From assembly GCA_903918755.1 (NCBI GenBank), contig CAIXFN010000073.1:116142-180141 (forward strand): DNA of 64,000 nt, written 5' to 3'. The DNA is from an uncultured Pedosphaera sp. (GTDB lineage: Bacteria; Verrucomicrobiota; Verrucomicrobiia; Limisphaerales; Pedosphaeraceae). A program made the translations under genes and the position numbers. The notes beneath the pieces are model-generated. The model searched no databases. It was given only the letters and a program-made list of their open reading frames with translations, and was not told the origin of the DNA. Shown one piece after another: positions 54,581 to 62,796 of the stretch (position 1 is its first letter; each line of letters starts with the position of its first letter).

Positions 54581-55227
54581 AAATCCTCCCCGCCAGTCCC
54601 CGAGCTCGCGCCCTGAGCCTGCCCGAACTCGTAATGATCATGGCCGTCGTGGGGCTGCTCCTCCTCATTCTGATTCCAGGATTGGTGCCGCGCCGGAAAA
54701 ACTCGGTCCAATTCGGTTGCTTGATTCATTTGAAGCAGGTGGCGTTGGGCTTTCAACTCTGGGCGTCGGATCATGACGGCCAATATCCCATGGCCTATTT
54801 CACCAACACCGCGGGCGGCCCCGCCTTTGCCGATTCCAGCAACGCCTACCGCTACTTCCAAGCCCTGTCGAACGAGCTTTTGTACACCAGCCTCCTGATC
54901 TGCCCGACCGAACGGACCAGATCCGCCGCGACTAATTTCACCTCAGACTTTAACAACCAGCGCTTGAGCTACTTCGTGGGCCTCCAGGCGCGCCAGTCCA
55001 ATTCAAACCTGTTCCTCGCCGGCGATCGCGACCTCACCAATCGCCAGACCTTGCAAAACGGGATCCTGCAAGTGACCACCAATCAAAACGCCCGCTGGTC
55101 CGGCAAACTCCATCGTGGCGGCGGCAATGTCGCCCTGGCCGATGGCAGCGCCATGTGGTTGCCGGACGCCGCCTTGGAAAAAGCCCTGGCCAAGTCCATG
55201 GCCACCAACGTGCTCCTCTTCCCCTGA
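54577..55227 (+). CDS. Pseudopilin-like array protein 6 (216 aa)
   Basis: Last array member, ATGA-overlapped. Signal RARA/LSLPELVMIMAVVGLLLLILI. Globular part: CLIHLKQVALGFQLWASDHDGQYPM, NAYRYFQALSNEL, FTSDFNNQRLSYFVGLQARQSN, HRGGGNVALADGS (H-X9-DG). The last 25 residues (DAALEKALAKSMATNVLLFP) differ from the shared end of the other members, as might be expected for the array edge. Length is again exactly 216 aa. The repeats begin about 25 bp after its stop. Confidence 0.82.
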   Translation: MKILPASPRARALSLPELVMIMAVVGLLLLILIPGLVPRRKNSVQFGCLIHLKQVALGFQLWASDHDGQYPMAYFTNTAGGPAFADSSNAYRYFQALSNELLYTSLLICPTERTRSAATNFTSDFNNQRLSYFVGLQARQSNSNLFLAGDRDLTNRQTLQNGILQVTTNQNARWSGKLHRGGGNVALADGSAMWLPDAALEKALAKSMATNVLLFP

Positions 55228-55249
55228 AACCACTCCCCGCCGCATCTTC

Positions 55250-55620
55250 CACCCACTCCTCAAACGTGCCTCTCGTCTCTCAAATTCCCCGCTCCCAAGG
55301 GCTGAAAGCCCAAAATAAGATTACCTGGGGCAAAGCGTCCCCCGCGCCGCCCCAGGAACCCACCCCCAAAAACATCCGCCAAGCACTGAAAGTGCGTAGC
55401 AACCCACCCACCCGCCAAACACCCGCCGTCCGCCAATACCCGCTTCCCCTGAACCCACTCCTCAAACGTGCCTCTCGTCTCCCAAATTCCCCCTCCGATG
55501 GGCTGAAGGCCCAACATAAGATAGCCTGGGGCAAAGCGTCCCCCGCGCCGCCCCAGGAACCCACCCCCAAAAACATCCGCCAAGCGCTGAAAGTGCGTAA
55601 CAAGGCACTCAATCGCCAAA
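55250..55620. repeat. Two tandem type-A hairpin repeats
   Basis: Two copies (about 55250-55451 and 55452-55620, period about 202 bp) of a block with three inverted repeats in fixed order. These are GGGCTGAAAGCCC (55299-55311; GGGCTGAAGGCCC at 55500-55512), then CCTGGGGC...GCCCCAGG (55324-55331 with 55349-55356), then GCACTGAAAGTGC (55383-55395; GCGCTGAAAGTGC at 55584-55596). The reading frames across them are spurious. The same block recurs at 58.1, 58.7, 61.3 and 61.75 kb. Confidence 0.85.
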
Positions 55621-55639
55621 CCCCCACCGTCGCCCAAGG

Positions 55640-55850
55640 TTTAGAGTTCCGCCTTCCCTGGCCCCCGACCTGCCGCCCGAAGCAGTCTCCGCGAAGGGTG
55701 GAGCTTCCGAGCGAAGGGCATCGGGCAGGTGAGGTCTCATTTGAGCGCGGGGGTTCTCTGTTAACTCTGTTTCCTCCTGTTCAATTCTACCCTCCGTCGC
55801 CTTTCCTTCCGGGCCTTCTCCGCGGTCTCCGCGCCTCCGCGTGAACCCCT
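55640..55850. repeat. Partial type-B composite repeat
   Basis: From about 55690 the sequence resembles the left part of the type-B units seen at 57.6-62.3 kb. Shared pieces are GCATCGGGCAGGTGAGGTCT, CTGTTTCCTCCTGTTCAATTC and TTCTCCGCGGTCTCCGCGCC. The hairpin section that normally follows is missing. It ends about 140 bp before the DUF5069 gene. Confidence 0.7.
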
Positions 55851-55993
55851 TCTTCTTCCCCTCCGGGACGTAACCCCAACGGCTCTCCCCCCGCCCCTGC
55901 CCGCAACCTAATTGCCAAACGGCTCATTCTGGCGTAACCCTTTGCCGTCGGTCTCGCCGTGGCCTCCGGCGGCCGGACACGGATCGCACAACC

Positions 55994-56419
55994 ATGAACA
56001 CAAAACCCAAAAGCGGCTACGAAACCACCGCCGGCGTGAGTTGGTTCCCCCGGATGCTCGACAAGATTCGCTTGAACCACCACGGCGAACTCCATCCCGA
56101 TTTTCACGCCAACCTCGGCCTGCCCGTGGGCGCGGACGGCTTTTGCTGCCGCTTTTTGCGGATCGACTATGCCGAACTCCGGACCCGCGTGTTGGCCGGC
56201 GGCACGGATCAGGAAATTCTGGAATGGTGCTACGAACACGGTCGGCGTCTGGACACCTACGATTTGGTGATCTGGAACGCGTTCGTGAAAAAATTTGGCT
56301 GGCGCGACAAGGCCACCCCCGTGTTGGAACGACTCAAAGCTCAAAGCGGTCTGGCGCATCGGGATGATTTGGTCACGATGTTGGAATACATGGAAGTGGA
56401 CGAAGGCCGGAAACCGTAA
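55994..56419 (+). CDS. DUF5069 domain-containing protein
   Basis: A 141-aa soluble protein of the DUF5069 family, frequent in Verrucomicrobia and Planctomycetes. Conserved features: SWFPRMLDKIRL near the N terminus, LHPDFHANLG, LAGGTDQEILEWCYEHGRRLD, WNAFVKKFGWRD and a C-terminal acidic helix (DLVTMLEYMEVDEG). Mostly helical by appearance; no catalytic motif is known. It is isolated between repeats and the NHL-repeat gene with no operon partner. Confidence 0.9.
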   Translation: MNTKPKSGYETTAGVSWFPRMLDKIRLNHHGELHPDFHANLGLPVGADGFCCRFLRIDYAELRTRVLAGGTDQEILEWCYEHGRRLDTYDLVIWNAFVKKFGWRDKATPVLERLKAQSGLAHRDDLVTMLEYMEVDEGRKP

Positions 56420-56496
56420 ACCGAAAGGGCACCACGCCCGCGAGCTTTTTTGCGCACTCCTTGCCTCGCACGGCGTTTTGGGCTAAGCAAACAACC

Positions 56497-57564
56497 ATGC
56501 GCCCCCCAAGAACGGTCAAGCACCTGAGAAACTGGCTGGCAATCGTGCTGGTATTAATCGCCGTATCACCCCGGCTGGCCTGCGCCCAGGCATCGGCCGT
56601 TGCCTCCCGCCCCTTCCAAGCCGTTCCTGAATTGCCGTATCGTGTCGTGACCAACTTTTTCAAATTCCCCAAAGACATGATCGCGGGCGAAACTTCTGCC
56701 GTCGCGGTGAATGCGCCGGGCCACATATTTTTGTTCCAACGAACCAGGCCGATGCTGGCCGAGTATGACGAAAAGGGCAAATTTGTGCGCAGCATTGGGG
56801 AGGGGCTTTTCTCCCACCCGCATGGTCTGCGCATCGACCCTGACGGCAACCTCTGGACCACCGACGATGGCAGTCATCTGGTCCTCAAGTTGGCCCCTTC
56901 CGGCGCGGTCTTATTGGTGCTGGGACGGATCAACCTGGGGGCCGAGGCGAATTGGCTGTTCAACAAGCCGGCGGATGTGGCTTTCGCCCGGAACGGCGAT
57001 ATTTACGTGGCGGATGGTTATGGCAACTCCCGGGTGGTCAAATTCGATCGTGATGGAAAATACCTTAAGTCCTGGGGAAAATACGGGACTGCCATCGGTG
57101 AATTCAACCTGCCCCATAGTGTGGCCGTGGACGCAGCCGGCCGCGTGTATGTGGGCGACCGGGAAAATCAACGGATTCAAATTTTTGATTCCGAGGGCAA
57201 TTTCCTCAAGCAATGGACTGGCATCGGTTATCCTTATGGACTGGTTATCACGCCGGATCAGCATGTGTGGATGGCCGATGGCGGATACGACCGGATTGTC
57301 GAATTGGATCAGAGCGGCAAGATTCTCGGCGCCTTCGGCGAACCCGGGCACCAGCCGGGCCAGATGGCCTGGGCGCATTTCCTGGCCATCGGACCCAATC
57401 AGACCATTTACCTCGCGGACGTGCTGAACTGGCGCTTCCAAGTGTTCGCCCGCACGGCGCCGACCAGTAACCTGACCAAATACATTCCGTCCGTCCGGAT
57501 GTTCTGGGGCGCAGTGCCCAGCGTCGGTTGGTCCTCCAAACAGACGGAAATCCCCGTCAAGTAG
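56497..57564 (+). CDS. Secreted NHL-repeat protein (amidating-lyase-like propeller)
   Basis: From ATG 56497 a 355-aa exported protein (signal: NWLAIVLVLIAVSPRLACAQA) forming a six-bladed NHL beta-propeller. The repeats are FSHPHGLRIDPDGNLWTTDD, FNKPADVAFARNGDIYVADG, FNLPHSVAVDAAGRVYVGDR and MAWAHFLAIGPNQTIYLADV. This arrangement is that of peptidyl-alpha-hydroxyglycine alpha-amidating lyase-like proteins of bacteria. The conserved His and Asp pairs that bind Zn/Ca in the lyase are present in part (HPHG, DDGSH), but activity is uncertain. The frame opens 36 bases earlier without similarity. Not coupled to its neighbours. Confidence 0.85.
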   Translation: MRPPRTVKHLRNWLAIVLVLIAVSPRLACAQASAVASRPFQAVPELPYRVVTNFFKFPKDMIAGETSAVAVNAPGHIFLFQRTRPMLAEYDEKGKFVRSIGEGLFSHPHGLRIDPDGNLWTTDDGSHLVLKLAPSGAVLLVLGRINLGAEANWLFNKPADVAFARNGDIYVADGYGNSRVVKFDRDGKYLKSWGKYGTAIGEFNLPHSVAVDAAGRVYVGDRENQRIQIFDSEGNFLKQWTGIGYPYGLVITPDQHVWMADGGYDRIVELDQSGKILGAFGEPGHQPGQMAWAHFLAIGPNQTIYLADVLNWRFQVFARTAPTSNLTKYIPSVRMFWGAVPSVGWSSKQTEIPVK

Positions 57565-57591
57565 CCTCACGCCTCCTGAGCCCATCAAACT

Positions 57592-58307
57592 AAACGGGGT
57601 AACGGAGATGGAATGCGGCATCGGGCAGGTGAGATCTCTTTTGAGCAAGGAGGTCTCTGTTAACTCTGTTTCCTCCTGTTCAATTCTTCATTCCGTCGCC
57701 TCTCTCGCCTTGCCTTCTCCGCGGTCTCCGCGCCTCCGCGTGACCTCCCTCACCTCCGATAAGGCATCCTTTCCCGGCGCGCCAAAGGCGCGCGATTCCT
57801 CAGCCCAGGCTACCTGATTCCTCCTGTTCAATTCTGCACTCCGTCGTCGCTCTCTCCCGGCCTTCTCCGCGGCTCCGCGCCACCGCGTGACCTCCCTCAC
57901 CTCCGATAAGGCATCCTTTCCCTGCGCGCCAAAGGTGCGCGATTCCTCAGCCCAGGCTATCCAGCCTGGGTTTTGGGCGTCCATTGAATCCGGCGGCCTG
58001 TAGGGCCGCGACACGAGCAACTCGTTTTCGATCGTGTGGTCGGCCAGCCACAGGCGGCACCCGTCGTGATCGCGATCCCGGAGTGTCGCGCCTCTTTCAG
58101 GGCGCCGGAATCAGAATCCCGTATCCCAAATTCCCCACTCTGATGGGCTGAAGGCCCAAAATAAGATAGCCTGGGGCAAAGCGTCCTTCGCGTCGCCCCA
58201 GGAACCCACCCCAAAAAATACCTGCGGAGCACTGAAAGTGCGTAATAAGCCCCCCCATCCGCCAAATCCGCTACTCTCTTTCAAGCGATGAGACATTTTC
58301 CAGACAT
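57592..58307. repeat. Composite multi-hairpin repeat, unit 1
   Basis: Begins at AAACGGGGTAACGGAG-like sequence and contains a partial internal duplication of the CCTCCTGTTCAATTC...GATAAGGCATCC part. It then runs through a series of hairpins: GCGCGCCAAAGGTGCGCG, CCCAGGCT-ATCC-AGCCTGGG (57951-57970), GCGGCCTGTAGGGCCGC and GGGTGTCGCGCC/GGGCGCC-like. A complete type-A block follows (GGGCTGAAGGCCC, CCTGGGGC/GCCCCAGG, GCACTGAAAGTGC). It ends at TTCAAGCGATGAGACATTTT. No supported gene. Confidence 0.85.
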
Positions 58308-58309
58308 GC

Positions 58310-58878
58310 TAACGGGGTAACGGAGTTGGAAAGCCGCATCGGGCAGGTGAGGTCTCTTTTGAGCGCGGAGGTCCTCTGTTACCTGTTTCCTCCTGTTAAA
58401 TTCTACACTCCGTCGTCTCTCTCTCCTTGCCTTCTCCGCGGCTCCGCGCCACCGCGTGACCTCCCTCACCTCCGATAAGGCATCCTTTCCCTGCGCGCCA
58501 AAGGTGCGCGATTCCTCAGCCCAGGCTATCCAGCCTGGGTTTTGGGCGTCCATTGATTCCGGCGGCCTGTAGGGCCGCGACACCAGCAACCCGTTTTCGA
58601 TCGTGTGGTCGGCCAGCCACAGGCGGCACCCGCCGTGATCGCGATCCCGGGGTGTCGCGCCTCTTTCAGGGCGCCGGAATCAGAATCTCGTGTCCCAAAT
58701 TCCCCCTCCGATGGGCTGAAGGCCCAAAATACGATAGCCTGGCGCAAAGCGTCCTTCGCGTCGCGCCAGGAACCCACCCCAAAAAATACCCGTCGAGCAC
58801 TGAAAGTGCGTAATAAGCCCCCCCACCTGCCAAATCCGCTACTCTTCTTCAAGCGATGAGACATTTTATCGGAGAGCT
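58310..58878. repeat. Composite multi-hairpin repeat, unit 2
   Basis: A near-copy of unit 1 lacking its internal partial duplication: left part (AACGGGGTAACGGAGTTGG), CT-rich middle, then the same hairpin series and type-A block, ending again at CAAGCGATGAGACATTTT. Compensatory change is visible in the big type-A stem: unit 2 has CCTGGCGC paired with GCGCCAGG where other copies have CCTGGGGC paired with GCCCCAGG. This indicates selection on structure. Confidence 0.85.
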
Positions 58879-59255
58879 AAACGGGGTAACGGAGTTGGAA
58901 AGCCGCATCGGGCGGGTCTCTTTTGAGCGCGGAGGTCCTCTCTTACCTGTTTCCTCCTGTTCAATTCTGCACGCCGTCGCCTCTCTCTCCCGGCCTTCTC
59001 CGCGGCTCCGCGCCACCGCGTGACCTCCCTCACCTCCGATAAGGCATCCTTTCCCTGCGCGCCAAAGGTACGCGATTCCTCAGCCCAGGCTATCCAGCCT
59101 GGGTTTTGGGCGTCCATTGAATCCGGCGGCCTGTAGGGCCGCGACACCAGCAACTCGTTTTCGATCGTGTGGTCGGCCAGCCACAGGTGGCACCCGCCGT
59201 GATTGCGATCCCGGGGTGTCGCGCCTCTTTCGGAGCGCCGGAATCAGAATGCGAT
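58879..59255. repeat. Composite multi-hairpin repeat, unit 3 (type B only)
   Basis: Starts with AAACGGGGTAACGGAG and runs through the CT-rich and hairpin parts (CCCAGGCT/AGCCTGGG; GCGGCCTGTAGGGCCGC) to GCGCCGGAATCAGAATGCG. The type-A block is replaced by the lipoprotein locus. A matching junction occurs in unit 5 at about 62300, so the repeat and the gene were duplicated together. Confidence 0.82.
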
Positions 59256-59323
59256 CACACAGATCTTGGGTAGGCTGGGCTTCCGGCTTCTGGTAGACAC
59301 CACGCCATAACCGCGGATTGGCT

Positions 59324-59680
59324 TCATTCCAGATTATGGCCTGGTCCACCGTAAGAACAAGTCGGCGGGTCTGCAATGCGTCCAATTGTGTATATGCCGC
59401 CAGCGTGACAATGAATCAATTGCAAATCCGTGGCAAAGCGTCCGCCTAAATAAGGTCGAATATCCTCCCAAGTGGGAATCGCATTCGAGCCCGCGTGGTG
59501 TTCCATTTCCCATTGCGTCTTGGCTCCGTCGATATTTTTGAGGTCATTAATGCAGGAGCCAAAATTCCGACTTTCGGCGGAACGACCCGCTGGCCGGGGA
59601 TGGCAGGCGCCCAGCGTCAGTGAGCCCAGGCAAACAAGGCAAATGAATGAAATCGAAGCACGCACTTTATCCACGGTCAT
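59324..59680 (-). CDS. Small pilin-like lipoprotein, copy 1
   Basis: A 118-aa protein with lipoprotein signal (SFICLVCLGSLTLGAC, Cys26). The mature domain SCINDLKNIDGAKTQWEMEH...YLGGRFATDLQLIHCHAGGIYTIG...PTCSYGG looks like the globular part of the small pseudopilin-like proteins of this phylum (cysteine-bracketed helix, then a CPAGGTYTIG-like strand). Here it is attached to a lipid anchor instead of a pilin helix. A close paralogue lies at 62381-62752. The function is unknown. Confidence 0.7.
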   Translation of the reverse strand: MTVDKVRASISFICLVCLGSLTLGACHPRPAGRSAESRNFGSCINDLKNIDGAKTQWEMEHHAGSNAIPTWEDIRPYLGGRFATDLQLIHCHAGGIYTIGRIADPPTCSYGGPGHNLE

Positions 59681-59745
59681 TGCAATGATTTCCTATCTGG
59701 CGGAGTCATGTTCATTCGTTCCAAAAACGCCAAGAACCAAAATGT

Positions 59746-60192
59746 TTAGACTGCACCCTGCCGCTGCTGTCCAGAGCCGACCACTCGCCGCAAAAGAAAT
59801 GTCGTTAGAATAGCGAGCGGCAATAGTGCGACGCCAAAGATTGTGATTACGCTCAGGCCCGCAAACAGCAATCCCCGTTCGATCGGTGCCAAAGCGCGAC
59901 CGAGCACACTCCATTGCGCAATGGAAAGCAAAGCTCCAAACAGGAACGCCCCGAGCGGCAATGATAATGCGCCGAACATCACGGCTGCTGGCTTGCCGTA
60001 TTTCCTCAGCGGCACCCTCATCCCAAACGAGGTCAAAACGCCGGCCATAACGCCCGACCCGATGACGGTGGCTATTTCGACGGTGGGTGTTTCGCGAGGT
60101 GTGTCAAACAGCTCCATGAGCGTCGCGGCAACCAGCGACCAGATCAATCCGCTGACCAATCCGAACGCCATAATTTTCAAGTTTGTCTTCAT
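59746..60192 (-). CDS. Four-helix membrane protein of unknown function
   Basis: From ATG 60192 a 148-aa protein with four predicted transmembrane helices (IMAFGLVSGLIWSLVAATLM; VIGSGVMAGVLTSFGM; AAVMFGALSLPLGAFLFGALLSI; GLLFAGLSVITIFGVALLPLAIL). A basic C-terminal tail follows (LLRRVVGSGQQRQGAV). Very few charged residues lie between helices. No family recognised. It sits between lipoprotein copy 1 and the zincin gene, and is absent from the second copy of the segment at 62.4-63.0 kb. Confidence 0.6.
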   Translation of the reverse strand: MKTNLKIMAFGLVSGLIWSLVAATLMELFDTPRETPTVEIATVIGSGVMAGVLTSFGMRVPLRKYGKPAAVMFGALSLPLGAFLFGALLSIAQWSVLGRALAPIERGLLFAGLSVITIFGVALLPLAILTTFLLRRVVGSGQQRQGAV

Positions 60193-60313
60193 GCGTGCGC
60201 TTTCCATATTACCACATTTGTGAGTGGGGTGAACCCGCGACCGCTCGATCCTCCGCCATGTCACCTTTGAGGAGGCCACACTCGGCTCATTTTTTCAAGC
60301 GAGGAGTTGCGAC

Positions 60314-61093
60314 CTACGCGCCGTTGAAGGGTATCGTTGTGTCGGCTGTGACCCGCAGAAAGTGCAGCGAGTCGTCGAAGTAATAGTTGATGTTTTGCCG
60401 CAGGTGTTTTTGCCATTGCGGTTTCCGGTCGCCGCGCAGCCAGGTAAAGCAGGCCAGAGCGTAGCCATACACCGGCTCCGGCAGGTAGCCGTGAGTACTC
60501 GCCTGCCATCCGCTTTTGGTTCCGGACTCCCATTGCGTGAACTCGAAAGCGGAATTGGCGGTGATAATGCCGGCGCCAAAATAGATCGTGAGCAGGTCGG
60601 TCAGCGGTTCAGCGTCGGGTTCATTCCGCTTCAGAAGGCTGGATCCGAGGAGATGAACGTGGGCAAGTTCATGGCAGATCGTGGCCGCTAATTGGGCTGG
60701 CTGGAGCAATCCCTCCTCGGCCAGCGCGACTGCGGGCTTTTCTTGGTTTCTCGGGGGCAGGTAAAGGCCCACGGGTCCTGACGTGTTTTGTTCGCCAGCC
60801 TGGTGAGAGTCCTTTTGATCAAAGCCCGAATAGAAGTGCAAGTCGATTCCCGCCGGGTCCAGGAGCATGAAGGTGCAAAGTCGCTTGAACAGGTCGGTGC
60901 CAGCTTCGCGGGACGCGTCCCACTTGTTCGGCAGGAAATCAGACGTCGGCTCAAGCACTGCGCGGCGGACCGGCTCGGAGCCAAACTGGTCTTTGAGCCA
61001 CAGCATGCGTCGCTCCACCCAAATCTTATCCTCGGGAGTCACGTGACAACGCGGACCACTGAGTTTCCTTGAAAACTGGCGAAAAATGCTCAT
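60314..61093 (-). CDS. Zincin-like protein (HELAH)
   Basis: A 259-aa cytosolic-looking protein with HExxH zinc motif TICHELAHVHLLG (His141, Glu142, His145). The segment NEPDAEPLTDLLTIYFGAGI shortly after offers acidic third ligands, as in gluzincin/minigluzincin-type proteins. The sequence PVGLYLPPRNQEKPAVALAEEGLLQP precedes the site. The C-terminal 90 residues (LPEPVYGYALACFTWLRGDRKPQWQKHLRQN) resemble a C-terminal region often seen after such domains. No signal peptide. The C-terminal third is duplicated as a relic at 62797-63045. Confidence 0.7.
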   Translation of the reverse strand: MSIFRQFSRKLSGPRCHVTPEDKIWVERRMLWLKDQFGSEPVRRAVLEPTSDFLPNKWDASREAGTDLFKRLCTFMLLDPAGIDLHFYSGFDQKDSHQAGEQNTSGPVGLYLPPRNQEKPAVALAEEGLLQPAQLAATICHELAHVHLLGSSLLKRNEPDAEPLTDLLTIYFGAGIITANSAFEFTQWESGTKSGWQASTHGYLPEPVYGYALACFTWLRGDRKPQWQKHLRQNINYYFDDSLHFLRVTADTTIPFNGA

Positions 61094-61189
61094 ACGCCGT
61101 CCCTTTCCATTAGCACCTGATGAAAGCGGTTCTCGCTCGCGGAAGCAAGCCTTGGCTAAGGCGGAAGCCTCAACGCAGCCGGAAACTCG

Positions 61190-61440
61190 TTAGCGTATAT
61201 TCAGCATCCCGGCGGGATGCCAGCGAGGTGCCGATCTACCATCGATTGTCCGCAATCCCTGGAAGCACGACGGCTCGCAATCCCGTGTCCCAAATTCCCC
61301 CCTCCGATGGGCTGAAGGCCCAAAATACGATAGCCTGGGGCAAAGCGTCCCGCGCGTCGCCCCAGGAACCCACCCCCAATAAACCCGTCGAGCACTGAAA
61401 GTGCGTAACAAGCCAGTCACCCGCCAAAAAACCACTACCC
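61190..61440. repeat. Type-A hairpin repeat with different left flank
   Basis: Contains GATGGGCTGAAGGCCCAAAATACGATAG-type sequence, the CCTGGGGC...GCCCCAGG stem and GCACTGAAAGTGC. Left of it is GTTAGCGTATATTCAGCATCC...CGATTGTCCGCAATCCCTGG, also found at 61640. No gene. Between this unit and the next (61440-61640) I see nothing recognisable. Confidence 0.75.
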
Positions 61441-61639
61441 GTCAATTCCCGTTTCTCAGCGTGAACCCCGTCCTGTCCGGCGTCCCGTCCACCATTCTGC
61501 CCGGCGTGGCTGTCAGCGAAGACGGAATCCTTGGCGAAGGTGAAAGTCTCGGCGAGGTAGCATGCCGCCCCAGCGAACCCGGAGGGTTCGTAGCTATTAG
61601 CCGGTGCTTGAGGAGCATCGCGACGACACCGCCGGAAAC

Positions 61640-61942
61640 TCGTTAGCGTATATTCAGCAGCCTGGAGGGGTGCCAGCGAGGTGCCGAGCTACCATCGATT
61701 GTCCGCAATCCCTGGAAGCACGACGGATCGCGATCCCGTGTCCCAAATTCCCACTCCGATGGGCTGAAGACCCAAAATAAGATAGTCTGGGGCAGAGCGT
61801 CCCCGCGCGCCGCCCCAGGAACCCACCCCAAAAAATACCCGTCGAGCACTGAAAGTGCGTAACAAGCCATCCACCCGCCAAACACCCCCATCCGCCAAAT
61901 CCGCTACTCTTCTTCAAGCGATGAGACATTTTACCGGAGAAC
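61640..61942. repeat. Type-A hairpin repeat, second copy with same flank
   Basis: Repeats the left flank GTTAGCGTATATTCAGCA...CCATCGATTGTCCGCAATCC and then the type-A block (GGGCTGAAGACCC with one mismatch, a TCTGGGGC/GCCCCAGG stem with one changed base, GCACTGAAAGTGC). It ends with CAAGCGATGAGACATTTTAC, where it joins type-B unit 5. Confidence 0.75.
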
Positions 61943-62310
61943 TAAACGGGGTAACGGAGTTGGAAATCCGCATCGGCCGGGTCTCTTTTGAGCGCGGAGG
62001 TGCTCTGTTACCTGATTCCTCCTGTTCAATTCTGCACTCCGTCGCCTCCCTCGCCTTGCCTTCTCCGCGCCTCCGCGTGACCTCCCTCAGCTCCGATAAG
62101 GCATCCTTTCCCTGCGCGCCAAAGGTGCGCGATTCCTCAGCCCAGGCTATCCAGCCTGGGTTTTGGGCGTCCATCGATTCCGGCGGCCTGTAGGGCCGCG
62201 ACACCAGCAACCCGTCTTCGATCGTGTGGTCGGCCCGCCACAGGCGGCACCCGTCGTGATCGCGATCCCGGAGTGTCGCGCCTCTTTCAGGACGCCGGAA
62301 TCAGAATGCG
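61943..62310. repeat. Composite multi-hairpin repeat, unit 5 (type B)
   Basis: From AAACGGGGTAACGGAGTTGG through the CT-rich stretch, the GCGCGCCAAAGGTGCGCG, CCCAGGCT/AGCCTGGG and GCGGCCTGTAGGGCCGC hairpins to GCCGGAATCAGAATGCGATC. It continues directly into the second lipoprotein locus, just as unit 3 continues into the first. Confidence 0.82.
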
Positions 62311-62380
62311 ATCACATCCGGCTTGGGTAGGCTGGGCTTCCGGCTCTTGGTAGGCACCTCGCCATAACCGATGGTCGGCT

Positions 62381-62752
62381 TCATTCGAGCCTATGGCCCG
62401 CCCCACCGTACGAACAAGTCGGCGGGTCTGCAATAAGTCCAATTGTGTACGTGCCGCCAGCGTGACAATGAATCAATTGCAAATCCTTGGCAAAACGTCC
62501 GCCTAGATAAGGTCGAATTTCTTCCCACGGGGGAATCGCGTTCGAGCCGGCATGGTGCTCCATTTCCCATTGCGTTTTGGCTCCGTCGAAATTTTTGAGG
62601 TCGTTAATGCAGGAGCCGAAATTCCGATTTTGGGAGGAACGATCTGTTGGCCGGGGACCGCAGGCGCTGAAAATCAGTGTCGCCAGGCAAACCAAACAAA
62701 CAGGTGAGATCAATTCACGCACCTCATTCAAGCGATGTTGCCAATTTTTCAT
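62381..62752 (-). CDS. Small pilin-like lipoprotein, copy 2
   Basis: A 123-aa paralogue of the 59324-59680 gene (start ATG 62752). The lipoprotein signal is PVCLVCLATLIFSAC. The mature domain is nearly the same (SCINDLKNFDGAKTQWEMEHHAGS...YLGGRFAKDLQLIHCHAGG...PTCSYGGAGHRLE). Most differences are in the signal and in scattered surface residues, so both copies are probably under selection. It is followed upstream by a zincin relic. Confidence 0.7.
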   Translation of the reverse strand: MKNWQHRLNEVRELISPVCLVCLATLIFSACGPRPTDRSSQNRNFGSCINDLKNFDGAKTQWEMEHHAGSNAIPPWEEIRPYLGGRFAKDLQLIHCHAGGTYTIGLIADPPTCSYGGAGHRLE

Positions 62753-62796
62753 ATCTGCCGGGATCGTGTTTTTCAGTTCCCCAAACCTACTGCGAC

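Noticed and set aside
55155..62310. Many 60-230-codon frames inside the repeats (for example 55155-55844, 58526-58864)
   Set aside because: They run across hairpins and repeat in all frames and both strands; better explained as non-coding repeats.
55250..62310. CRISPR array possibility for the repeated hairpins
   Set aside because: Units are long and irregularly spaced, contain several different palindromes, and no cas genes or uniform spacers are present.
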